From: JAUMBM01 sp964645715
Lineage (GTDB): Bacteria; Bacteroidota; Bacteroidia; Chitinophagales; Saprospiraceae
Assembly (NCBI GenBank): GCA_964645715.1
Contig: CAZYAO010000018.1
Coordinates: 5,898 to 69,897, forward strand
Direction of reading: 5' to 3'
Length of the DNA stretch: 64,000 bases
Both the position numbers and the translations under genes were made by a program. The notes below the pieces were generated by a model. The model was not told the DNA's origin and did no database searches. It worked only from the letters and a program-made list of their open reading frames with translations. Shown here piece by piece: positions 36,605-44,427 of this stretch. The stretch's first letter is position 1. Every line of letters starts with the position of its first letter.

Positions 36605-36952
36605 ATGAGTAATGACGTGCGCAAGAACAGCATCAGTTTTTCGACTACCGAAGGCTATCTCTTCGCAGCTGCGGAGGAGGTCATCTGCTGTGTAGCCGAT
36701 GCTCAGGGTGCTCTGGTCTACTTGTCTACTGGCGAACAACTACAGAGCAAGCATTCGCTCAGCCTGCTGGAAAGCTTACTGCCGGAGGAGCTGTTCTTCC
36801 GGGTGCACAGCTCGGCACTGGTCAACCTCAGCCATATCCGCCGCTGGGAGCGCCGGGGGGGGGAGCATGTGTTGGTACTCAGCAACGGTCTGCTGCTGCC
36901 GCTGGCGCGTGCGCGGCGTAATGATTTGAAAACTAAACTTGGAATCAATTGA
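36605..36952 (+). CDS. Stand-alone LytTR DNA-binding domain protein
   Basis: A 115-residue protein consisting of little more than a LytTR domain (LESLLPEELFFRVHSSALVNLSHI, then VLVLSNGLLLPLARARRNDL). LytTR proteins bind DNA and usually sit behind a receiver domain; here no receiver is present, so activity must be controlled by level or by a partner. It begins a co-directional run: the next gene starts two bases after its stop. It may be the dedicated regulator of the barrel genes and the kinase operon. Confidence 0.85.
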   Translation: MSNDVRKNSISFSTTEGYLFAAAEEVICCVADAQGALVYLSTGEQLQSKHSLSLLESLLPEELFFRVHSSALVNLSHIRRWERRGGEHVLVLSNGLLLPLARARRNDLKTKLGIN

Positions 36953-36954
36953 TT

Positions 36955-37893
36955 ATGAATAAAATTACTACCATTTACCTGCCTCCTATCAGGGCATTCG
37001 CCCTGATAGCCAGCCTGCTGACATCTGGTTTGCTGCTGTCGCAGGCCTCTGTTGGCCTGCGCATTGGCGGATCGCTTACTAATTACCGCACGACGGAAAA
37101 ATGGGAAAATTATGAACTGATACCGTTGCCAGGCCTCAACGGGCAGCTAAGTTTCGAGCTGCCGCTCTGGGGGCGGCTGGCACTCCAGACAGAACTTGGC
37201 TACGGTCAGCGCGGAAGTCGACTAAAGGCAGAATCTACTGCCAACGGTCACAACATCGATTTTGAGGTTGACCAGCGCGACGAATCCGGACAGTTGCAGC
37301 GCCTCATCGTCAAGGGGTATGCCGATTTTGAAGAGCGCATCCATTACCTGGATCTGCCGGTTTTGCTAAAATATCGCTTCCGGGGGCGCAGCCTGTCGGC
37401 TTACCTGAGTGTGGGCGTCGCTTACTCACAGGCACTAAATGGCAAAGTCAAAGTTGATTTTGAATTGGATGAAACAAAAAGTGATTTGAAAGGGAGCAGC
37501 AAACCATTTAGAAAATTTTTAACAGAAGATCTTGGATTTCAATATGAGTTACCTTTTAATCTGGGTAGCCGAGGAAAGGCTGTGACCAATGTCAATCAGC
37601 CACCCAATAATTTTCCGCGGCATACGGCTGCTCAGCTCCTGTATCCTTTCGAAGGTAGCCCGCCGCTGGGTGATCGCGATAACATTTATTTTAATTCCGA
37701 CTTCAGCCTGCTGTTTGGCGGTGGCTTTAGCTGGCCACTTGGCGACTTCGGCTACGGTGTACTGGACCTGCGCTATATGCATGGCAGCAGGGCGCTAAAT
37801 TTTTATCGTGCTGATGCTTACGATCATTTTAACCGGAGCCTGCAACTCTCAGCCGGACTTATGTTCGAGCTGGGCGGTGGCGGCTGGCGATGA
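36955..37893 (+). CDS. Outer-membrane beta-barrel protein (PorT-like), first paralogue
   Basis: A 312-residue outer-membrane protein with a signal peptide (ALIASLLTSGLLLSQA). It has alternating barrel strands such as GRLALQTELGYGQRGSRL and YLDLPVLLKYRFRG. The family is the outer-membrane barrel group called PorT-like in Bacteroidota. It ends FELGGGGWR, as does its neighbour, so the two are tandem paralogues. Start: ATG at 36955; a TTG six bases earlier overlaps the LytTR stop. Confidence 0.85.
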   Translation: MNKITTIYLPPIRAFALIASLLTSGLLLSQASVGLRIGGSLTNYRTTEKWENYELIPLPGLNGQLSFELPLWGRLALQTELGYGQRGSRLKAESTANGHNIDFEVDQRDESGQLQRLIVKGYADFEERIHYLDLPVLLKYRFRGRSLSAYLSVGVAYSQALNGKVKVDFELDETKSDLKGSSKPFRKFLTEDLGFQYELPFNLGSRGKAVTNVNQPPNNFPRHTAAQLLYPFEGSPPLGDRDNIYFNSDFSLLFGGGFSWPLGDFGYGVLDLRYMHGSRALNFYRADAYDHFNRSLQLSAGLMFELGGGGWR

Positions 37894-37930
37894 TACAACC
37901 ATATTTTTCCATCACTTAATGCTTTGATTT

Positions 37931-38887
37931 ATGTGTAAAAAATTATTATTCGGCAGCCTGCTGCTGTCCATCCTGTTTGTTGGCAGCTTGCAGGCACAGC
38001 TGAAGGTCGGTGCCAAAGTTGGAGCCTCCATGTCGCGCTATGGATATTCGGATGACTTTAGCGATTACGATGCCGTCTTCACCCCCGGCCTCACAGGGGG
38101 AATTATGCTGGAAATCCCCTTTGGCGGCCGCTTTGCCCTGCAGCCAGAGGTGCTCTTTACCCAGAAAGGTTCTGTTTTGAGGGCGAATGAACTTAACTTT
38201 CTGTTGACGGACTCTCAGACTCCCTGGGTTGACGGATTTGTTTTCAATAATCATATCCGGGGCTATGCAGACTTCACAGAAAAATTAAATTACGTGGAGG
38301 TTCCGCTGCTACTGAAGTACAAGTTTAGGGGCAGCAAGATCAGCAGCTATCTCGCTGCCGGAGTAGTGTTCTCATCTGCTGTCGGCAAGGCCAGGGCTAC
38401 TGTATCTTATACGGCGGATAAAAACTCATCAAGCCCGGGTCTTGATCTGGAAGCAGAAACCGTAAACCAGTACTTGAGAGATAACAGTTATCGCAACGAA
38501 TTTGATTTTGAGCTGGGAACTCCCAAGGATGATATTTATCGCATTTTTCCCTGGACAATCTCTGGATTGTCGGACGGGCCTGCTATCGAAGACATTATTG
38601 CCTTTCCCAAGCGGCATGCTGCCATGATGTTGTACCCGGATGCGCTCATCAATGAACGTCCTGCTGACCGCGACGATGTCTACAATGGTTTTGATCTCGG
38701 GCTGGCAGTGGGCGGCGGAATTAATATAGAGCTGGACGATCTGGGCTTCATTGTAGTAGATTTTCGATACATCAGCGGCTCCAACACACTCAATGTAAAA
38801 GAGGATCCTGTCTACAACCATCGCAATCGTTCTCTGCAGCTAACGGCAGGTATGGTATTCGAACTTGGCGGCGGGGGCTGGCGCTAG
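37931..38887 (+). CDS. Outer-membrane beta-barrel protein (PorT-like), second paralogue
   Basis: A 318-residue paralogue of the preceding gene, with a signal peptide (LFGSLLLSILFVGSLQAQ) and matching landmarks: GGRFALQPEVLFTQKGS, YVEVPLLLKYKFRG, FDLGLAVGGGINIEL and the identical FELGGGGWR end. Both barrels have a long insertion between strands, which probably forms an extracellular or periplasmic loop. The kinase operon starts 89 bases further on. A pairing of the barrels with that machinery is an inference from position. Confidence 0.85.
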   Translation: MCKKLLFGSLLLSILFVGSLQAQLKVGAKVGASMSRYGYSDDFSDYDAVFTPGLTGGIMLEIPFGGRFALQPEVLFTQKGSVLRANELNFLLTDSQTPWVDGFVFNNHIRGYADFTEKLNYVEVPLLLKYKFRGSKISSYLAAGVVFSSAVGKARATVSYTADKNSSSPGLDLEAETVNQYLRDNSYRNEFDFELGTPKDDIYRIFPWTISGLSDGPAIEDIIAFPKRHAAMMLYPDALINERPADRDDVYNGFDLGLAVGGGINIELDDLGFIVVDFRYISGSNTLNVKEDPVYNHRNRSLQLTAGMVFELGGGGWR

Positions 38888-38976
38888 CCGATCTGGTTGT
38901 CCCCCGCTTGCGTTTATCGGACGGGGCTGTCTGCCGCGGGATTAATTTACGTCAGTTGATAAATATTTCAGCGTAT

Positions 38977-39774
38977 ATGTACATCGAATGTAAAAACTGC
39001 AAGTACCGCAATCCGCCGACAGCCGTTGTCTGTTCGGACTGCAAAGCTTCTCTGCAGGGCTCACTCGGCATAGGCGGTGTGTCGCCCTTGGAGGGGCGGG
39101 ATGAGCGGATTTGTGACAACTGTGGCGATCCAACGCCGACAGCTCAGCCAATCTGTATTCATTGTGGTTATCGGGCGGAGCTTCCGGAGGCCACGCGTCC
39201 TTACGGGCAGGATGCCGGCGGATTGCGGCAGCAACAGGGGGGGATTGGCTGTATCAGTTGTGGATACCTCAATCTGGCGTCTGCCGCCCACTGTGTACAG
39301 TGCGGTGCCGAGTTGCGCAGGATAGCAGCGGTGAATCCAATAGCGGCCAATGCAGAAATCCCTGCAGATCTGCCGCAGCACCTGGCAGCTCCCGACCCGG
39401 TACCCATCGTCATTTCGCCTTCAGTTGCGCATGAAATATCAGCCGGCAAGACCATTCCTTTTGGGGAGTTGCTTGCTGCTGCCAAGGCGCAGTCTTTTTC
39501 CCTGACACCGCTGCCGCGCTCGGGCGAGCAGCCGCCGGCGGCCCGGCAGTTTAGCGGTGAGGAGGTCCTGTTGAATCGCGACAACCTCGATCCTGGCAAT
39601 ATGAGCCTGACGAGCAAGCTGCAGGCGTGCCTGCGCTTCGAAGACGGCGCCTGGGTGCTTTCGGATGGGAGCGAGCAGCAGTCGACCTTCCTGCGCGTCA
39701 GCCGCCCGCAGCCATTGCAGGACGGCGACGTGCTGTTGCTGGGCAATCGGCTTTTTCGCTTCACCATTCAGTAA
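38977..39774 (+). CDS. Zinc-ribbon and FHA domain protein
   Basis: A 265-residue cytoplasmic adaptor. Three zinc-ribbon CxxC pairs or pairs of pairs are visible: CKNCKYRNPPTAVVCSDC, CDNCGDPTPTAQPICIHC and CISCGYLNLASAAHCVQC. After a low-complexity linker the last ~80 residues form an FHA-like domain (LNRDNLDPGNMSLTSKLQAC ... LQDGDVLLLGNRLFRFTI), which would read phosphothreonine. It is the first gene of a 12-gene run; its TAA overlaps the kinase ATG by one base. The ATG at 38977 begins directly with the first ribbon. It probably recruits or is recruited by the adjacent kinase. Confidence 0.88.
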   Translation: MYIECKNCKYRNPPTAVVCSDCKASLQGSLGIGGVSPLEGRDERICDNCGDPTPTAQPICIHCGYRAELPEATRPYGQDAGGLRQQQGGIGCISCGYLNLASAAHCVQCGAELRRIAAVNPIAANAEIPADLPQHLAAPDPVPIVISPSVAHEISAGKTIPFGELLAAAKAQSFSLTPLPRSGEQPPAARQFSGEEVLLNRDNLDPGNMSLTSKLQACLRFEDGAWVLSDGSEQQSTFLRVSRPQPLQDGDVLLLGNRLFRFTIQ

Positions 39775-41099
39775 TGCAGCGACTGTCTGTGCTGAGCCAA
39801 AATATGCAATCCATCATGCATACTCCTCTCGAACTCAAACCAGGCATGCTGCTGGCAGAGCGTTTTCGCATCCTGCAGACCATTGGTGAGGGCACTTATG
39901 GCGTTGTCTATTTGTGTACCGACGAGAAGGCTGGCGGACAGCGGCGGGCACTCAAGCTGCTGAAATTGTGGTCGGCACCGGAAAAGGTGCGGCAGGCGAT
40001 GGTCGACCGCTTCCGGATGGAGTTTGAGACGGGGCGCATCGAGAGCCACCACCTGGTGCGCAGCCTTTACTACGATCAGCTGAAAGGTAACCCTTTCCTG
40101 GTGATGGAGTACTGCGAGGGCGGCAACCTGCGCAGCAAGGTTGTCAACCGACTGCCTTACAGACAGGTGACCGAGCTGCTGCGACAACTGCTGCTGGGGC
40201 TGCGCGATTTGCACCGGGAGGGTAAGACACACAGGGATTTGAAGCCCGAGAATTGCCTCCTGTCAGGCAGCAGTGAACAACCAGTGGTCAAGCTGACTGA
40301 TTTTGGCATCTCCGGCCATATCAATTCACTGATCACCATCCTGCGTCCCGACGGGAAGCCCGCAGAGGTGCTGGGGAGCTACACCTATATGCCGCCCGAA
40401 CAACTGCACCCGCTACAGCGAATGGAGACCCTGCTGCCTACCATAGATCTTTTCGCTTTTGGGGTCATCGGCTATGAGCTGTTTACCGGTCGCCTGCCCT
40501 TCGGCCCCTGGGAGCGCGAATCAGATATCGGGCCTTATCTCCAGCGGATGCGTGCAGGCAGGCTGTTTGCCAGCCTGGCTGCACAGCAGCCGGTTATCGA
40601 TCGGCAGTGGGTTGATATCATTGAACGGTGCTTGTTGCCGGATCGCAACAGCCGCTTTCAGCAGGCAGAGGCGATTCTGCGTGTCCTTGGCTGCAATACC
40701 AAGGAAGTCACTGCCATGGACAGCTCAAAGGTCGGACTGCAAGTCATGTTTGGCGATGAGCATAAGCGCATCTATCCCCTGCCCCTGAGTAGCGGACAAA
40801 AACCCCTGCTACTACGGCTGGGACGTGAAGATGACAGCCACGTCAATGATCTCATCCTGCGGGAGTCGGACTCGCGCTACATCTCGCGAGCCCACGCCAC
40901 CCTGGAGTATCACGCCGAAATGCAACAGTGGTTTGTGCGCGACGGGCAGTGGATTCGACAGGGGCTCTATGCTCACTGGCGCTACTCGCAAAACGGAACC
41001 TTTATCAACGGAATGCCGGTCGGCAGCAGCGGACAGCCGCTATGCCCCGGCGATATCATCACCATTGGCAATACGACGCTTAAAGTAATACAGCTATGA
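39774..41099 (+). CDS. Ser/Thr protein kinase with C-terminal FHA domain
   Basis: A 441-residue Hanks-type kinase. The glycine loop is GEGTYG (38-43), the ATP Lys is in ALKLLKLW, the catalytic loop is HRDLKPEN (H153, D155), and DFGIS and MPPEQL follow, so it should be active. A C-terminal FHA domain spans about 340-441 (LRLGREDDSHVNDLILRESD, RAHATLEY, NGTFING). The kinase has no membrane segment. Overlaps with both neighbours (TAATG before, ATGA after) indicate coupled translation. It is PpkA-like in role, but with FHA in cis. Confidence 0.92.
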   Translation: MQRLSVLSQNMQSIMHTPLELKPGMLLAERFRILQTIGEGTYGVVYLCTDEKAGGQRRALKLLKLWSAPEKVRQAMVDRFRMEFETGRIESHHLVRSLYYDQLKGNPFLVMEYCEGGNLRSKVVNRLPYRQVTELLRQLLLGLRDLHREGKTHRDLKPENCLLSGSSEQPVVKLTDFGISGHINSLITILRPDGKPAEVLGSYTYMPPEQLHPLQRMETLLPTIDLFAFGVIGYELFTGRLPFGPWERESDIGPYLQRMRAGRLFASLAAQQPVIDRQWVDIIERCLLPDRNSRFQQAEAILRVLGCNTKEVTAMDSSKVGLQVMFGDEHKRIYPLPLSSGQKPLLLRLGREDDSHVNDLILRESDSRYISRAHATLEYHAEMQQWFVRDGQWIRQGLYAHWRYSQNGTFINGMPVGSSGQPLCPGDIITIGNTTLKVIQL

Positions 41100-42118
41100 G
41101 TAAAAAAGAAATTGTCCTCTTTAATGTGTCTTTTTTAGATCTGCTGTCGGGAGCGCTGGCTGCGGTTATCCTCCTTTTCATCCTGGTGCCCAAGACCGTT
41201 ACCGACGAGTTGCCGCCCAGCCTGCAAGAGGCGCGCAGCAGTGCCCGGGAGCTCGACAGCCTGCTTCAGCGGGTCAGGGGAAGCATACCGGAAGAGGATT
41301 ATCGCGCCATCATGGACCGATCCTCAGCCCTGCAGTCTTCACTCGGAAAAGCAGAGGCAGATTACAAACGACTGGCAGCACTCAATCAAGAACTGCAACA
41401 GCGGGTGGCAGCATTGGACAGCCTCAACAGCATACTGCAGGATTCTCTCAGGCAGCAAGCCGAAACTTTAGATAATCGCCGCCAGCGAATAGAAGATCTG
41501 GAAAAATATATTGAACAGTTGAAGGAAATCATCAGCGACCTGGAAGAACGCCTCAATACAACGGTGCAGCTGCCCAAGCTGGAGGACGACAAGGAGTACG
41601 TTGAGAAAACAAAAGAAGACACGTTGGTAAAAACAAAAATTATTGAGGAAGATCCAACCAAGGGCATCTTTGCTTTCGGCTTCAACCCCCCCATGGGTAT
41701 CCGCATTGACTGGACCGAAAAAGAGGTGGCTGTACAGCTTATCCTCGAAAATGAGAATGGACAGTACGTCGATGCACTGGATCGCAACCGCAGTTGGGGG
41801 ACGCAGGCTAAGCTGCCTGCTAAGATTGTCAGCACGCCCCACATGGTCATCCTGCAAAAAAATGAAATCGTACCCGGGGTCTACAAAGTCTATGCCAACA
41901 TCAACAAGAAAACATCTCCTCCTGCCACAGTGAGCGGTGTGATCACACTCAGTCCGCCCCAGCCGGAGGGAAGCCCTCCAAGGCCGCAGTTTATTTACAT
42001 CAGCCCGCGGCAGGTCAATCCCTCACCGGAGCCTTATCGCAACCTGCCCAACTCGGGTACGCTGTTGGGGGTACTGACGCTGACGGAGACGAGTATGACA
42101 TTTGAAGAAGTACGTTAA
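41096..42118 (+). CDS. MotB/ExbD-like single-pass membrane protein with coiled coil
   Basis: A 340-residue protein. Residues ~8-31 form one membrane segment with an acidic residue, FNVSFLDLLSGALAAVILLF, as in the ion-channel helix of MotB/ExbD-like stator subunits. A long coiled coil (roughly 45-155) and a C-terminal beta-rich domain (FAFGFNPPMGIRIDWTEKEV) follow, both probably periplasmic. No OmpA-type peptidoglycan-binding motif is visible. The partner is the MotA/ExbB-like protein encoded next. Family assignment rests on the membrane helix, topology and context. Confidence 0.75.
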   Translation: MSKKEIVLFNVSFLDLLSGALAAVILLFILVPKTVTDELPPSLQEARSSARELDSLLQRVRGSIPEEDYRAIMDRSSALQSSLGKAEADYKRLAALNQELQQRVAALDSLNSILQDSLRQQAETLDNRRQRIEDLEKYIEQLKEIISDLEERLNTTVQLPKLEDDKEYVEKTKEDTLVKTKIIEEDPTKGIFAFGFNPPMGIRIDWTEKEVAVQLILENENGQYVDALDRNRSWGTQAKLPAKIVSTPHMVILQKNEIVPGVYKVYANINKKTSPPATVSGVITLSPPQPEGSPPRPQFIYISPRQVNPSPEPYRNLPNSGTLLGVLTLTETSMTFEEVR

Positions 42119-42131
42119 AATTATCACAACC

Positions 42132-42884
42132 ATGAAAGATAAAACTATCAATCTGCTCATCAGTTTTTTCGCAGGAACCCTGCTGGTTCTGTTCTTCTGG
42201 CTTCTCAGCATGGCGGTAGAAGCGGGCTCCTTCGCTCACCGATTGCTGGTCATGCTGGGGGGGGATTTGCCGGCGGGCCTCATCCAGGGGCTTACTTACA
42301 TCCTCTTCTGCTACGGAGCACTGGATATTATGCGCCTTCGCCGAGGCATCGATCGCGAGTCGCAGTCGCTCCGCATGCAGCTGCTGCCGGAGAAAGAGCA
42401 GTTGGTGCTCAGCTCTGAAGAAGTAGCCAACATCAAGCTCCGAATGATTGACATTCAGGCACGGGAGCATTTCATCATGGTCGACCTGATCAAGCAGGCC
42501 TGCACCAAATTTCGGGCCAACAAGTCGGTTTCTGAAACACTGGATCTGCTCACTGTGCAATCTGCTGTCTATCTGCGGGAAAGTGCTAGCGAGCAGTCTA
42601 TGATTCGCTACGTCATCAGCGCCATCCCTTCTGTAGGTTTTATTGGTACAGTTATCGGCATTGCAGCCTCTTTGGGGGCTGCCAACGATGCTATTACCTC
42701 TGCAGGCATCAGCAAGATTACCGCTCTGCTCAATATCGCTTTTGATACCACGCTCGTAGCCTTGGTGCTTAGCATCTTCCTGCTGCTGCTGTTTCACCGC
42801 CTCGAGGAGAAAGTAGAGAAAACCCATGCGGCCATTGAGAGCTATATTCTCGAAAACCTCATCAACCGCATCTACGTCCGCTGA
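42132..42884 (+). CDS. MotA/TolQ/ExbB-like membrane protein
   Basis: A 250-residue inner-membrane protein. Two N-terminal membrane segments (LISFFAGTLLVLFFWLLSMA; AGLIQGLTYILFCYGALDIM) and two C-terminal ones are separated by a cytoplasmic helical domain. The MotA/ExbB signature is present: IPSVGFIGTVIGIAASLG, then AFDTTLVALVLSIFLLLLF. With the preceding MotB-like protein it probably forms a proton- or sodium-driven stator. The ATG at 42132 is preferred over an upstream TTG. Its stop overlaps the phosphatase start (TGATG). Confidence 0.85.
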   Translation: MKDKTINLLISFFAGTLLVLFFWLLSMAVEAGSFAHRLLVMLGGDLPAGLIQGLTYILFCYGALDIMRLRRGIDRESQSLRMQLLPEKEQLVLSSEEVANIKLRMIDIQAREHFIMVDLIKQACTKFRANKSVSETLDLLTVQSAVYLRESASEQSMIRYVISAIPSVGFIGTVIGIAASLGAANDAITSAGISKITALLNIAFDTTLVALVLSIFLLLLFHRLEEKVEKTHAAIESYILENLINRIYVR

Positions 42885-44416
42885 TGAAAGCCGTCGACAG
42901 CACAATCCGGTTTCAGGTAGCTGCCCGTATAGATATGGGCAGGCTTCGCGAGCGGCAGGAAGACCATTTCGGGCTGTGTGTGGATGTGAAGGCAGCCAAC
43001 TGGTCGTTTACTGCCGACACTAGTCTGCTGCTGCCTGAGCTGGGCTCGCTGCTGGTCGTTGCTGACGGTATGGGGGGCCAAAATGCGGGACAGGAGGCCT
43101 CCCGGACGGCGGTAGCCGCCGTTCGTACTTTTTTTCAGCCTTGCTCCGCCTGGTCGGTACCGCCAGCCGCTCCAGGGGAGTTGCTGAAAAAGGCAGCCGT
43201 CTTTGCGCATCAGGAGGTCGTGAAGGCGGCTACTGCCGACAGCCATCTGCAGGGCATGGGAACCACGCTGGTGATGCTGTGGTGGCTGGCCGACCGTGCA
43301 TATATCTGCTGGGTGGGCGACAGTCGTTGCTACCTGTTTCGCGATGGCCGGCTTAGCTGTCTGAGTAAGGATCATTCGTATGTGCAGCACCTGATTGACA
43401 GCGGAGCGCTCAGTCCGGAGGAGGCTGAGCACTTTCCGCACCGCAACGTCATCATGCAGAGCCTGGGGCAGGCAGAGCCGCCCCGGCCCGATCTGCGGGA
43501 GCTGCAGTTACAGCCTGCCGACCTGCTGCTGCTGTGCTCCGACGGACTCAACGGAATGCTTTCGGATGCACAGATAGCCAGCCTGGCAGGCGCGGGGGAC
43601 AGTCCTGCGCGCCTGGCTGGCAATCTGGTAGAAGCTGCGAATGCTGCCGGAGGCCAGGACAACATCACGGTCGTTCTTGCTGCCTGGCTACCACCCGCAG
43701 CGGAGGGTCTGCCGCATCAGACAGCCGAGCCTGTGTCGGACCCGGCTGTCTGGCCGTCATCGGCTGCGGAGCCTTCATCAGGCTCGGCTATTCGGCTGTC
43801 GCCAGCTAAACAGCCGGATTCAGCAGACCTGGCTGCCTGGTCAACCGAAGCGAAGCTCTCATCAGACCCGGCCGCAGGGCTGCCACTGGCAACTCGCGAG
43901 GGGGGATTGTCGCCAAACCGGCGGGAACCTTGGCAAGGCCGGCTGCCCGGTCGGGACAGCCGGCCGGCCGCAGGCCGTCAGCTGCCGGTGCTGCTGCTGC
44001 TCGGCTTGTCACTGCTGGTCATTGGTATCGTACTCTCGGCCATTCTCTTTTTTAGCTGGCAGCAGGAGGGTGGGCTGCAGACAGCGCAGGAGAGCAGGCA
44101 GGCTGCGTCAGTCAGTCCGGATACCCTTGCAGACAGCGCGCCGGCCAGTTCCGGACTCACCTACGTGCTGCAGGTCAATGCCTATGAAGAATTGTCCAAC
44201 GCACAGTCAGCTCGTGCTGAGTTGCAGGACTATGCAGGCCTGAGCAATGAGCGACTAATCATCTACACCGACAGCAGTCAGTCAGCACCACGTTACTACA
44301 AACTGCTGATTGTGGGCTTCGGTCGTCGGGAAGAGGCCGATTCTTTCCGGCTGGTCAGCAAGAAACTCCAACATGCATTGGTCGTACCGGCATCACATTT
44401 TTCTTTTTCACAGTAA
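42884..44416 (+). CDS. PP2C-type protein phosphatase joined by a membrane segment to a SPOR domain
   Basis: A 510-residue protein of unusual architecture. Residues 1-270 are a PP2C phosphatase with all metal-binding motifs (RERQEDHFG, VVADGMGG, WVGDSR, LLLCSDGLNGM, GGQDNIT), so it should be active in the cytoplasm. A Pro/Ser-rich linker leads to a membrane helix at about 366-388. The C-terminus (about 425-500: YVLQVNAYEELSNAQSARAE, PRYYKLLIVGFGRREEAD) is a SPOR domain, which binds peptidoglycan stripped of stem peptides. It would link peptidoglycan state to dephosphorylation of kinase targets. It is PppA-like in role. Confidence 0.9.
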   Translation: MKAVDSTIRFQVAARIDMGRLRERQEDHFGLCVDVKAANWSFTADTSLLLPELGSLLVVADGMGGQNAGQEASRTAVAAVRTFFQPCSAWSVPPAAPGELLKKAAVFAHQEVVKAATADSHLQGMGTTLVMLWWLADRAYICWVGDSRCYLFRDGRLSCLSKDHSYVQHLIDSGALSPEEAEHFPHRNVIMQSLGQAEPPRPDLRELQLQPADLLLLCSDGLNGMLSDAQIASLAGAGDSPARLAGNLVEAANAAGGQDNITVVLAAWLPPAAEGLPHQTAEPVSDPAVWPSSAAEPSSGSAIRLSPAKQPDSADLAAWSTEAKLSSDPAAGLPLATREGGLSPNRREPWQGRLPGRDSRPAAGRQLPVLLLLGLSLLVIGIVLSAILFFSWQQEGGLQTAQESRQAASVSPDTLADSAPASSGLTYVLQVNAYEELSNAQSARAELQDYAGLSNERLIIYTDSSQSAPRYYKLLIVGFGRREEADSFRLVSKKLQHALVVPASHFSFSQ

Positions 44417-44427
44417 GCGCTATCGCT

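Noticed and set aside
42132..42884. Zorya anti-phage defence (ZorA/ZorB)
   Set aside because: MotA/MotB-like proteins are present, but no ZorC/D/E-like gene or helicase is linked and the MotB-like protein lacks an OmpA domain.
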